From Proteobacteria bacterium UBA6920 (GTDB taxonomy: Bacteria > Pseudomonadota > Gammaproteobacteria > SG8-11), in assembly GCA_002448875.1 (NCBI GenBank), contig DKAS01000210.1, positions 1-6,773 of the forward strand: a stretch of 6,773 bases of DNA. The letters are read 5' to 3'. The position numbers and the translations under genes are program-made. This document shows positions 1 through 5,371 of the stretch, one piece after another. Under the pieces are notes generated by a model. It had not been told where the DNA came from and did no database searches. It was given only the letters and a program-made list of their open reading frames with translations. Position 1 is the stretch's first letter. Every line of letters starts with the position of its first letter.

Positions 1-4
1 TGGT

Positions 5-214
5 ATGTTTGATATGGGTAAAGTTGAAATTCTGGAAAAAGAAATAGCCGCACTCTCGCCCGACGAACTAAAGGAATTTCGAAAGTGGTTTGTTGAGTAT
101 GATTCGGCATTGTGGGACCAAAAAATAGAAGAAGATCTAAGCTCCGGAAAGTTGGATTCTCTGGCTTCTGAAGCGCTAAATGCGCACCAGCAAGGCAAGA
201 GCAAGAAACTTTGA
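5..214 (+). CDS. Putative type II antitoxin of a RelE/ParE-type toxin-antitoxin pair
   Basis: A small acidic protein of 69 residues that I read as the antitoxin partner of the gene that follows. It would bind and neutralise the toxin in the cytoplasm. The N-terminal half carries the pattern LSPDELKEFRKWF (about residues 17-29), which recurs in small antitoxins paired with toxins of this type. The middle is acidic (QKIEEDL) and the tail is basic and probably flexible (QQGKSKKL). The gene ends inside the toxin start: its TGA at 212-214 overlaps the TTG at 211. Two starts are possible, ATG at 5 and ATG at 14. The second gives MGKVEILEKEI and fits the usual start of such proteins better, but any ribosome binding site for the first lies outside the window. 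No promoter or operator is visible because only four bases precede the gene. The family call comes from recalled sequence pattern and gene context. Confidence 0.8.
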   Translation: MFDMGKVEILEKEIAALSPDELKEFRKWFVEYDSALWDQKIEEDLSSGKLDSLASEALNAHQQGKSKKL

Positions 215-465
215 AACACCACGCCGCGCCCAGTTTTTGGAAATGCTTTGATAAACTTCCTTCTTCTATTCAGGATCTGGCGAACAAAAACTTCAGCCTG
301 CTGAAAGAAAACCCAGAACATCCTTCGCTCCACTTCAAGAAAATCCGTAACTATTATTCGGTACGCGTTACGATACAATACCGGGCCTTAGGCGTTGAAA
401 TAGAGGACGGCATTCTTTGGTTTTGGATTGGCTCTCATGCGGACTATGACAGATTGCTGAGCTAA
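211..465 (+). CDS. Putative RelE/ParE/HigB-superfamily toxin
   Basis: A basic protein of 84 residues with the layout of the RelE/ParE fold: two N-terminal helices (about residues 7-33), then beta strands carrying HFKKIRNYYSVRVTIQYRAL (41-60), and a C-terminal strand ending in WFWIGSHADYDRLL (70-83). The IGSH-x-x-YDRL ending and the VRV-x-x-x-YRAL strand are typical of toxins that either cleave mRNA or poison gyrase; the sequence alone does not say which. The start is a TTG at 211, sharing four bases (TTGA) with the antitoxin stop, so translation is probably coupled to the antitoxin. There is no in-frame ATG nearby, and only a weak, distant AAGG (192-195) upstream. The length is normal for the family and no inactivating change is seen, so the module looks intact. 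The reading frame stays open after its TAA, but that is the unrelated surface-protein fragment that follows. Confidence 0.82.
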   Translation: MKHHAAPSFWKCFDKLPSSIQDLANKNFSLLKENPEHPSLHFKKIRNYYSVRVTIQYRALGVEIEDGILWFWIGSHADYDRLLS

Positions 466-507
466 GCCGATACTTCAAATCGCTCCGGGGCAGGGAACTC
501 CCGGCAG

Positions 508-762
508 CCCCTCTTCACCCTGACTTCCACTTGGGCTAGGCGACAAGCCAACGACTGGTCCGGCCTCCTCACCACCGGCCCTGGCGCCCTCACCGAAGCC
601 GGCTATACTGTAGTGGAATACGCCGCCAACGCCCTGGCCTTTACCGCCGGGGCCGGCGGCACGGTCGACCACGCCACCCTGCGCCGCAACCAGAACGGCC
701 TGGCCGTGCGCGGCGGCGCGGCCGGCGGCGATCTCACCCAGGACAGCCACCCGGAGATGCAT
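508..762 (+). pseudogene. Fragment of a right-handed beta-helix surface protein gene (left copy)
   Basis: In the frame that includes position 541, the translation reads through NDWSGLLTTGPGALTEAG, then TVVEYAANALAFTAGAGG and TVDHATLRRNQNGLAV. The pattern W-S-G-L followed by repeated strands ending in small residues, with V-x-Y-A and L-R-x-N-x-x-G-L, is what parallel beta-helix repeats of secreted or surface proteins look like. There is no start codon with a ribosome binding site and no signal peptide, and the gene has no C-terminal part. At about 762 the coding similarity stops and the frame runs into the REP-containing tail, ending at a TAA at 811-813. The last 183 bases match 1943-2125 almost exactly, so this is a broken relative of that copy that keeps more of the upstream part. 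Where the homology begins on the left is uncertain; about 508 is an estimate. Confidence 0.6.
580..762 (+). repeat. 183-bp direct repeat, left copy
   Basis: This segment aligns without gaps to 1943-2125, with 8 differences in 183 bases by eye. Both copies lie in the same orientation and encode the same part of the beta-helix protein. Three of the differences are silent; the other five alter four codons (Ala/Thr, Asn/Asp with two changes, Arg/His and Glu/Val). The copies bracket the HepT-MntA module, so recombination between them would delete about 1.36 kb. Confidence 0.93.
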
Positions 763-809
763 CAACGCACGACAACAATAAAGAATAGACGGTGCGTAAA
801 ACGCACCCT
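730..809 (+). repeat. 80-bp chimeric direct repeat, left copy (beta-helix tail plus REP hairpin)
   Basis: This segment aligns without gaps to 5241-5320, with 7 differences in 80 bases by eye. The first 33 bases are the end of the beta-helix coding fragment, also present at 2093-2125. The rest is a CAACGCACGACAACAA-type linker followed by the palindrome GGTGCGT-AAA-ACGCACC. In this copy the match to the right-hand copy ends at the CCCT just after the hairpin, so the GTAG head of the REP element is lost here. Confidence 0.92.
791..807 (-). repeat. REP-like hairpin without its GTAG head
   Basis: A perfect 7-bp inverted repeat, GGTGCGT and ACGCACC, separated by AAA. The copy at 5302-5318 is identical in stem and loop. 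On the minus strand that copy is preceded by GTAG, as REP elements acted on by REP-associated transposases are, whereas here the bases are TAGA. It is not followed by a T-run on either strand, so it is not an evident intrinsic terminator. Confidence 0.7.
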
Positions 810-834
810 CTAAGCGTCAAGACAGTATCTACGC

Positions 835-954
835 CTACCACTGTGAGTCGAATTTATCTGTGGCCACGGACCCAAATAGTTCCAGTTTCCTTACCTGGTA
901 TTTCTGGCATAACGAGACGAGCCGAGGCAATTGATTTTCGATCAGTGGATTCAC
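835..954 (-). pseudogene. Truncated MNT-type nucleotidyltransferase (second MntA-like remnant)
   Basis: On the minus strand a GTG at 954-952 opens a frame of 39 codons containing LVSLCQKYQVRKLELFGSVA followed by TDKFDSQ. The pair L-x-L-F-G-S with a preceding C-x-x-Y-x-V is the start of the minimal nucleotidyltransferase domain, as in MntA antitoxins. The expected S-D-hydrophobic-D catalytic motif, which should follow about ten residues after the GS, is missing: the frame breaks at TAG 837-835, just before the REP-containing repeat. The remnant is therefore catalytically dead. A good TAGGA lies eight bases before the GTG, and the GTG overlaps the TGA of the preceding frame tail by four bases, so the gene once had a normal operon start. 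It differs in sequence from the intact MntA at 1407-1700, so it is not a recent duplicate of it. Confidence 0.68.
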
Positions 955-1043
955 GCGTTTATCCTACCAGTGTTGGCATGGCGGAACACGGCATCAAATT
1001 TCACGCTGCCCACGAGGGGCCCGCTGGTCCACAAAATTAGAAC
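951..1043 (-). other. Unidentified reading-frame tail overlapping the truncated nucleotidyltransferase start
   Basis: This minus-strand frame opens after a TAG at 1046-1044 and ends with TGA 953-951, which overlaps the GTG of the nucleotidyltransferase remnant as GTGA. It translates to about 30 residues, including SGPLVGSVKFDAVFRHANTG, then RINA. Such four-base overlaps usually join real neighbouring genes, so this may be the last piece of a lost upstream partner. I do not recognise the protein. A chance frame cannot be excluded at this length. Confidence 0.3.
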
Positions 1044-1069
1044 CTAGATATCAGCCTCTGACGCCTCAC

Positions 1070-1417
1070 CTACCCCTTGTCGTGTTTCGCCAACACCAAT
1101 CGCGCATGTACCAATAGTTGTGGCACATGGGAATTAGCCACCTCCCAGACGATATCCGGATCGAGAGAAAAATAACGATGCGCGATCAAATCGCGCAATC
1201 GCGCGGGTCCGCCGCCGACCTTGGCCGGAAACTCCTTCACGATCTCCGCTGGCAGTTTCTTGTAGGCTTCGCCGATGACCTGCAGGTTGAACAATACCGC
1301 GTCGAAGCACATGTGATCCGCGGTAAAAGTCTCAAGGGTTCGCGTCTTGACGAATTCGGTGATCTTCTCCGCGCTGGCGATAATATCGTCCAGATACAAT
1401 AACCAATCACGCGACAC
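1070..1417 (-). CDS. hepT: HepT-like HEPN-domain ribonuclease toxin
   Basis: A helical protein of 115 residues of the HEPN superfamily (DUF86/HepT type), acting in the cytoplasm as the toxin of a HEPN/MNT pair. The catalytic signature RX4HXY is complete: R75-DLIA-H80-R-Y82 in the segment LRDLIAHRYFSLDPDIVW. HepT proteins are RNases, and the paired MntA silences them by attaching AMP to the tyrosine of this motif, which is present. The N-terminal SRDWLLYLDDI and the central FNLQVIGEAYKKLP are also typical. I chose the GTG at 1417-1415 because it gives the family-typical start and has AAAGGA eight bases upstream. A longer frame from 1450 is open but would mostly duplicate the overlap with the upstream gene. 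The start lies inside the end of mntA (11-base overlap), so the two are translated together. The residues needed for activity are all present. Confidence 0.9.
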   Translation of the reverse strand: MSRDWLLYLDDIIASAEKITEFVKTRTLETFTADHMCFDAVLFNLQVIGEAYKKLPAEIVKEFPAKVGGGPARLRDLIAHRYFSLDPDIVWEVANSHVPQLLVHARLVLAKHDKG

Positions 1418-1700
1418 GCACCAGATCCTTTGCAATATCGCGGCGGGCACGTGGTTTCAGACCTTTTTCCGTCACCAGATCCACTTTCCGTCCCAGCATG
1501 GCCTCCAGATAATCCTTGAGTGCAAAATAGGTGTCAAAGCTGACCGGCGCGGAAAACTCCACTAATACATCGATATCGCTGTCGGCGCGCAGCTCATCAC
1601 GCGCGGCGGAACCGAATAGCGACAGGCGCGTCACCCCGAAGCGCTGGCAGATCTCATCACGGCAGGTATTAAACAGTCGCAGCAAGGTGTCACGATTCAT
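1407..1700 (-). CDS. mntA: MntA-like minimal nucleotidyltransferase antitoxin
   Basis: A 97-residue nucleotidyltransferase of the MNT family, the antitoxin partner of the HepT gene downstream. The active-site signature GSX10DXD is complete: G30-S31, ten residues, then D42-I-D44 (LFGSAARDELRADSDIDVL). A third acidic residue sits at D74 in RKVDLV, as expected for metal binding. In characterised pairs the enzyme transfers AMP from ATP to the HepT tyrosine and blocks its RNase activity; applying that here is inference from the motifs. The ATG at 1700-1698 is preceded on the minus strand by AAAAAGG at about nine bases, a fair ribosome binding site. It is the first gene of the pair and overlaps hepT by 11 bases. 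A truncated gene of the same family lies downstream at 835-954. Confidence 0.9.
   Translation of the reverse strand: MNRDTLLRLFNTCRDEICQRFGVTRLSLFGSAARDELRADSDIDVLVEFSAPVSFDTYFALKDYLEAMLGRKVDLVTEKGLKPRARRDIAKDLVRVA
1426..1431 (-). promoter_or_regulatory. Ribosome binding site that fixes the hepT start
   Basis: AAAGGA on the minus strand, eight bases before the GTG at 1417-1415 and lying inside the last codons of mntA. It supports the shorter hepT start over the longer open frame from 1450. Confidence 0.7.
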
Positions 1701-1942
1701 TCAGCATTACCTTTTTCCGCTCGTAATGTTTCGGCGCCACTGCACCGCCCGGCCACGCGCCGCACGTTGGCACCTATTTATACAGTTATTTCAATAAGTT
1801 AATTCGTTACTACAGATCTTCATATTTTAACAAGGAGCGGCGAGTTTAATTATAGCCTTTTCCCGGTCAGTTATCGCAATGAAGTTTTCACCGCCTCACA
1901 CACAACGCGATAGCGTCAGCTCGGGTTTGGTTTGTGATGATA
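1701..1942. other. Gap between mntA and the second surface-protein fragment
   Basis: About 240 bases with no supported gene on either strand. The middle is AT-rich and holds a TATAAA on the minus strand (1782-1777) upstream of mntA, but no convincing -35 box at the right distance, so I do not call a promoter. The right edge changes abruptly into the GC-rich beta-helix repeat at 1943. Confidence 0.5.
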
Positions 1943-2125
1943 CCTGGCACCCTCACCGAAGCCGGCTATACTGTAGTGGAATACGCCGCTGATGCCCTGG
2001 CCTTTACCGCCGGCGCCGGCGGCACGGTCGACCACGCCACCCTGCGCCGCAACCAGAACGGACTGGCCGTGCACGGCGGCGCGGCCGGCGGCGATCTCAC
2101 CCAGGACAGCCACCCGGTGATGCAT
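1943..2125 (+). repeat. 183-bp direct repeat, right copy
   Basis: This is the second copy of the segment at 580-762 (8 differences in 183 bases, no gaps). The match begins abruptly at CCTGGC, where the AT-rich gap ends, and stops at the GATGCAT at 2119-2125. Beyond that this copy continues into further coding sequence, while the left copy turns into the REP-containing tail. The last 33 bases also occur at 5241-5273 with two differences. Confidence 0.93.
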
Positions 2126-2551
2126 GCGAGCAACCTCTACCACAACGGTAACTACCACTACGACGCCCGCGACTTCGCCGATCCCGCCACCGTGCCGCTG
2201 ACCGTGGGCGGCAAACCCCTGACCGCCCGCACCGTCAGCGACGACGGGCAGACGGCGGAGTTGATCATTACCATCACCAGCACGGCGGTATCACCCATTA
2301 CCGTTTCCATCGATCATGACAGCGGGTTGATCCCGCTGGCGGTGAGCCTCACGATCAACAACCCGGGCAGTCTGCCGCTCAGTCGGGTCATCAGCGTGGA
2401 TTTTGATGGTGATGGAACGGCGTAGATCGATACGACAGACCTACCTATACCGTTAACACATACCTTTGACCGGCCGGGGGATGCGGTGACTACGGTGGCG
2501 GTGGGTTCTGGCGCTGGAAGAAGCCTAGTTTGCACTTTATGCGGCGGCTAA
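1943..2551 (+). pseudogene. Beta-helix/PKD-like surface protein gene fragment with in-frame stop
   Basis: The open frame begins near GTG 1934/ATG 1937, with no ribosome binding site or signal peptide, and enters the beta-helix repeat at 1943. It continues through HASNLYHNGNYHYDARDFAD, a further beta-helix-like turn, and then a segment resembling a PKD-type immunoglobulin-like domain (PITVSIDHDSGLIPLAVSLT, then VISVDFDGDGT). A TAG at 2423-2425 stops it there. Beyond the stop the same frame still reads PIPLTHTFDRPGDAVTTVAV, the expected end of a PKD-like domain, up to TAA 2549-2551. One nonsense change, for example CAG to TAG, would explain this. With both ends missing and this stop, it is best read as a decayed piece of a large secreted or surface protein. 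A short product of about 160 residues could in principle be made, but nothing supports its translation. Confidence 0.68.
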
Positions 2552-2598
2552 AAAAGAGGAGGGTTTTCCAGATTTCCTACCAATTTTCTCCTATTTGT

Positions 2599-4887
2599 TT
2601 ACATCCCAACTATTAACCACTCTTCCTCAGCGATGCCGAATTGTATGGATCCTCCCCTTTTTGACTCCTTGTTATAAATCACGTATTCCCTGAACTTCCC
2701 CAAGTCCGATGTCATGCCGCCCAACTCTAGTTCCTTTCCCATGGCCAACATTTTATCCTTATCCATCATTGCGAACATTTTGGAATATTTTCCCGCGAGA
2801 TTGCTTGCAAAACACTCCAGCGCTTTCTTAATATCATGTTCCTTTAAAGCGTCTTTAAGCGCCTGAAACGTTTTTTCCGGGGAGGAAAATTGCTTACGCG
2901 GATTCAATTGATAGTTTATCATCAACCTTTTGTCATACACCTTTCTGGCGATTTGGATATTTCCCGCATCCAATAAAGCCATATTCAGCAACCTGAATTT
3001 TTCGCTTCCCTTCGACTCCTTAAGACGATAGAGCCCGAAGTAATTTGCTTGCCAAAACCCCGAAGGATCAACTTTGTCCAAGGCGCCCAATATATCTGCG
3101 GCCTCAGCGTTAGCTGCGGATCCTATGACATTTAGAAAATTGAAATGGGATTTAATGTCACTGAAAGACCCAGTCACCCGCTTTTTGTCTTTCTCGGTAT
3201 TAGATAAACTGTATGACCAATTCATCGCATCGGCAAACGGGATGATACCCGCAAAGGCTTTCAAGTCGGATTTCGTCAGCGTTCCCGAGAATCGGTGGCC
3301 GGTGCGTAAAAATCCTATTTCGTTTTTTAGCCAGAGCTTACAAAGATTGGCGACGGCGTACATTTCCTTCTCCAGCTCCGATCCGGAGAGAGCGGCAAGT
3401 GCATTTTCATACCATTGAATTGCAATATCCTTGTCTTCGCGATCGAACTGATGCAGTTCCGCTAGCGCAATCGACGGAAACATTTCGTTATGCAGGCCAC
3501 TATCGATATCGAATTGATATGCATTCTGGTATGCAGCAATAGCGGAGCCGACGTCTTTTCTTATAAATCTATAGTGATTGCCGAGAAAAATGTAGCCGTT
3601 AGCGATTTGGTTCGCTAGTTCAAGCGCGTAGTATTCTCCTTTATGATCGCCATAAAGCGCCACCAGCATTCGCAAAAATCCTTCTGTTGCCGTAACATCA
3701 TCGATAACGAGAGATTCTTGATCGGAAAAATATCTTTTCTTTGCAGCGGAAATATCTTTGTTCAATTCATTATGTCGGTCCTCCTTTTTCCTTTCCGCCA
3801 CCTCTTGATCATAATGTTTGCTCCTGTCATGTATGTTGGATATTGCATATTTATAGAAATCTCCATCAATGTTATGTTTTTGATATGCTCGCTCCAGTTC
3901 AGCCAATGCTTTATTCCAAACTTTAAGATCTGTATAACTCATGACGGCGTTCAATGCGTCATTGTGCAATTGTTTGTTATTCAGATAGCGTATCATGTCG
4001 TTTTCCGCGCCATGGGGTCTGTGATGATAGACGAGATTGATGTAGGCTTCAGCGACATTGTCGTTTTCTTTGTATGAAATCTTCTCCACCACCGCATCGT
4101 AGTCAACCTCGGCGTTCTTGTTAAAATAGTCCAATTTATGAACAACTGACGCCACGGCAAGGAAATATTCCGCGGTAGGATTAGGGACCCTGTATTGTGG
4201 CAGCAGGCTGACAAGTATATCCGCCGCTTCTTTGGATTCGAATCTATTCAGATATTCATGAACATACCGGTGATGTTCACCGACTGGCTCTTCTTGCAGA
4301 TAATTCTTAAAATATGGGAGCCCCGTCGCTTGCTTTCTCTCCATCATAACCGCGAGGAAAGGAAGTTTTTCTGTTTGGTTCAACAATGGATAGAGTTTCA
4401 GTAGGTAGTCTTCTCGTTCTTTGATCTTGCTTTGGTACAGCGTTCTGAGCCAGCGGTCCCGGTTCCTTACCTTTTCACCTGATCGAGCGACTTCGTAAAC
4501 CAAGTCAAATAACTTTATATTTGTAATTCGTCGCTGATAAAGTAGCAAGATGATGGTATCCCTAAGTTCCGGGACATTAAAATATTTCACAAACAGATCT
4601 TGAACTGGACCTTCCCAATCAGCACCTTCAGCTCGATAACTACTGTTGTAATATTCCAAAAACGTGCTGTTGCGCGCTACCAGTATTTTTTCCAGACCCC
4701 GAACGCTACCCACCCTCCCCAGAAAGCCCGCCGCCTGATTCGCCTTCAGCGCGTCCCCACCAGCCAGAAGTTCAATCCACGTTGCCTCTCGGTCGGATTC
4801 GTCATCGGCGATGGCGCCCTCAGCGTATAATATGCATAAAAACAGAATAACGGATAAATACGTCGCCACCTTCAAAGTCGGCCGCAT
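2599..4887 (-). CDS. Large exported helical-repeat protein with NTF2-like tail, unknown function
   Basis: A 762-residue protein that I do not recognise as a named family. Residues 1-27 are a signal peptide: basic start (MRPTLK), hydrophobic core (about 7-21) and a likely cut after AIA27. It has no lipobox cysteine, so it is probably periplasmic or secreted. Residues about 35-340 are successive helix pairs reminiscent of HEAT repeats, for example ALKANQAAGFLGRVGSVRGL (46-65) and ESKEAADILVSLLPQY (217-232). A charged, probably coiled stretch follows at 355-390. Residues about 415-500 look like TPR or Sel1-type repeats (DVGSAIAAYQNAYQFD; KDIAIQWYENALAAL). Residues about 668-762 (SSPEKTFQALKDALKEHDIKKALECF to EEEWLIVGM) resemble the NTF2-like domain of exported bacterial proteins. 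The start is firm: GAGAGGA lies seven bases before ATG 4887. It stands alone, with clearly lower GC than ppk1, between two surface-protein/REP repeats. A scaffold or binding role is the most that can be inferred. Confidence 0.8.
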   Translation of the reverse strand: MRPTLKVATYLSVILFLCILYAEGAIADDESDREATWIELLAGGDALKANQAAGFLGRVGSVRGLEKILVARNSTFLEYYNSSYRAEGADWEGPVQDLFVKYFNVPELRDTIILLLYQRRITNIKLFDLVYEVARSGEKVRNRDRWLRTLYQSKIKEREDYLLKLYPLLNQTEKLPFLAVMMERKQATGLPYFKNYLQEEPVGEHHRYVHEYLNRFESKEAADILVSLLPQYRVPNPTAEYFLAVASVVHKLDYFNKNAEVDYDAVVEKISYKENDNVAEAYINLVYHHRPHGAENDMIRYLNNKQLHNDALNAVMSYTDLKVWNKALAELERAYQKHNIDGDFYKYAISNIHDRSKHYDQEVAERKKEDRHNELNKDISAAKKRYFSDQESLVIDDVTATEGFLRMLVALYGDHKGEYYALELANQIANGYIFLGNHYRFIRKDVGSAIAAYQNAYQFDIDSGLHNEMFPSIALAELHQFDREDKDIAIQWYENALAALSGSELEKEMYAVANLCKLWLKNEIGFLRTGHRFSGTLTKSDLKAFAGIIPFADAMNWSYSLSNTEKDKKRVTGSFSDIKSHFNFLNVIGSAANAEAADILGALDKVDPSGFWQANYFGLYRLKESKGSEKFRLLNMALLDAGNIQIARKVYDKRLMINYQLNPRKQFSSPEKTFQALKDALKEHDIKKALECFASNLAGKYSKMFAMMDKDKMLAMGKELELGGMTSDLGKFREYVIYNKESKRGGSIQFGIAEEEWLIVGM

Positions 4888-4979
4888 ATTATTTTCCTCT
4901 CATGGTGAGCGGATAATATATCGACCAGATTTTGAAAATAAATAGGACGTGGTAAGTTTCCATATCCACGCACGCCAAC

Positions 4980-4996
4980 GGATGCGGTACGCACCC
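4980..4996. repeat. REP-like hairpin, variant form
   Basis: GGATGCG-GTA-CGCACCC folds as a 7-bp stem with one A/C mismatch and a three-base loop. It shares the TGCG/CGCA core, arm length and loop size with the perfect hairpins at 791-807 and 5302-5318, but has a different flank and no GTAG head. It may be a diverged member of the same family or a chance palindrome. Confidence 0.4.
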
Positions 4997-5156
4997 ACAC
5001 TTGAGAAAGGCAAGAACACACACCGATTTGGCATTTCCCTCGTTCGTCGCTAAATTCCTATAAGCCCATCGGGCGGAACTCTACGCGAACGAAAATATCG
5101 AATTTCGCTACCTTAGCTCTCTTTTTCTTTGATTATGTCGTGCCTTCAGAAGGCTA

Positions 5157-5175
5157 TGGTGGTCTGACCCCACCA
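5157..5175. repeat. Inverted repeat TGGTGG/CCACCA around GGTCTGACC
   Basis: Six-base arms TGGTGG (5157-5162) and CCACCA (5170-5175) enclose seven bases; the inner GGTCTGACC is itself palindromic, so two alternative foldings exist. The minus strand reads TGGTGGGGTCAGACC. GGGGTCAGA-type strings recur as dispersed palindromic repeats in many proteobacterial genomes, so this may be a piece of one. No T-run follows, so it is not a clear terminator. Confidence 0.35.
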
Positions 5176-5240
5176 CAACTTAAAGCGTGCTATTTGATTC
5201 AAGCCACGCCCTTGGTCGGCTGATAAAATTGGCGTGTATC

Positions 5241-5320
5241 GATATCACCCAGGACAGCCACCCGGTGATACATCAACGCACGACAACAACAAGGACAAGA
5301 CGGTGCGTAAAACGCACCCT
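5241..5320 (+). repeat. 80-bp chimeric direct repeat, right copy (beta-helix tail plus REP hairpin)
   Basis: The partner of 730-809 (7 differences in 80 bases, no gaps, same orientation). Only 33 bases of beta-helix coding sequence remain, so no protein domain is left; the rest is the same linker and hairpin. It lies downstream of the 150-residue protein gene, which is read towards it from the right. The two copies enclose the whole accessory block. Confidence 0.92.
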
Positions 5321-5322
5321 AC
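5302..5322 (-). repeat. REP element with GTAG head, downstream of the 150-residue protein gene
   Basis: On the minus strand GTAG is followed directly by the hairpin GGTGCGT-TTT-ACGCACC, a perfect 7-bp stem. A GTAG/GTGG tetranucleotide just 5' of a short palindrome is the layout recognised by REP-associated tyrosine transposases (RAYTs). It lies about 50 bases past the stop of the minus-strand gene ending at 5372, so in the transcript it would form a 3' hairpin and could protect the mRNA end. That role, and the presence of a RAYT elsewhere in the genome, are inference. Confidence 0.65.
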
Positions 5323-5371
5323 GGGTGGCATCGGCATTGTCGCGTGTAGCAGTTCAGCGGCGCCAGTGCGG

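Larger units (their letters stand above)
4888..5240. other. Gene-free stretch with small inverted repeats
   Basis: No supported gene lies here on either strand. It holds the upstream region of the 762-residue protein gene (AT-rich, with TATATT on the minus strand near 4913-4918, but no clear -35), a REP-like hairpin at 4980-4996, a small hairpin at 5142-5154 (GCCTT-CAG-AAGGC), and the inverted repeat at 5157-5175. The right edge is the sharp start of the 80-bp repeat at 5241. Confidence 0.6.

Noticed and set aside
475..765. Minus-strand open frame of 96 codons opposite the left beta-helix fragment, and a similar one at 1916-2158
   Set aside because: Both are antisense shadows of the GC-rich repeat, composed mostly of Gly, Ala and Val, with no ribosome binding site. 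They look alike only because the DNA below is duplicated.
466..813. Open frame continuing directly after the toxin stop, which could suggest a toxin/beta-helix fusion by readthrough
   Set aside because: The shared frame is coincidental: the toxin ends at its normal length with TAA, and the following sequence has its own family signature.
792..1040. Plus-strand frame of 82 codons
   Set aside because: The minus strand here encodes recognisable nucleotidyltransferase sequence, while the plus-strand product resembles nothing known to me and begins inside the REP hairpin.
1777..1805. Possible mntA promoter with TATAAA at 1782-1777 (minus)
   Set aside because: The hexamer 17 bases upstream is GAATTA, a poor -35, and the better TTGAAA lies at the wrong distance. 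AT-rich DNA yields such matches by chance.
2552..2598. Possible intrinsic terminator for the 762-residue protein gene (a T-run on the minus strand near 2550-2555)
   Set aside because: No stable hairpin directly precedes the T-run; only GGAG/CTCC arms far apart can be paired.
3643..4077. Plus-strand frame of 144 codons, and other plus-strand frames inside 2599-4887
   Set aside because: They lie antisense to a long, well-started gene with a signal peptide and recognisable repeats, and have no coding features of their own.
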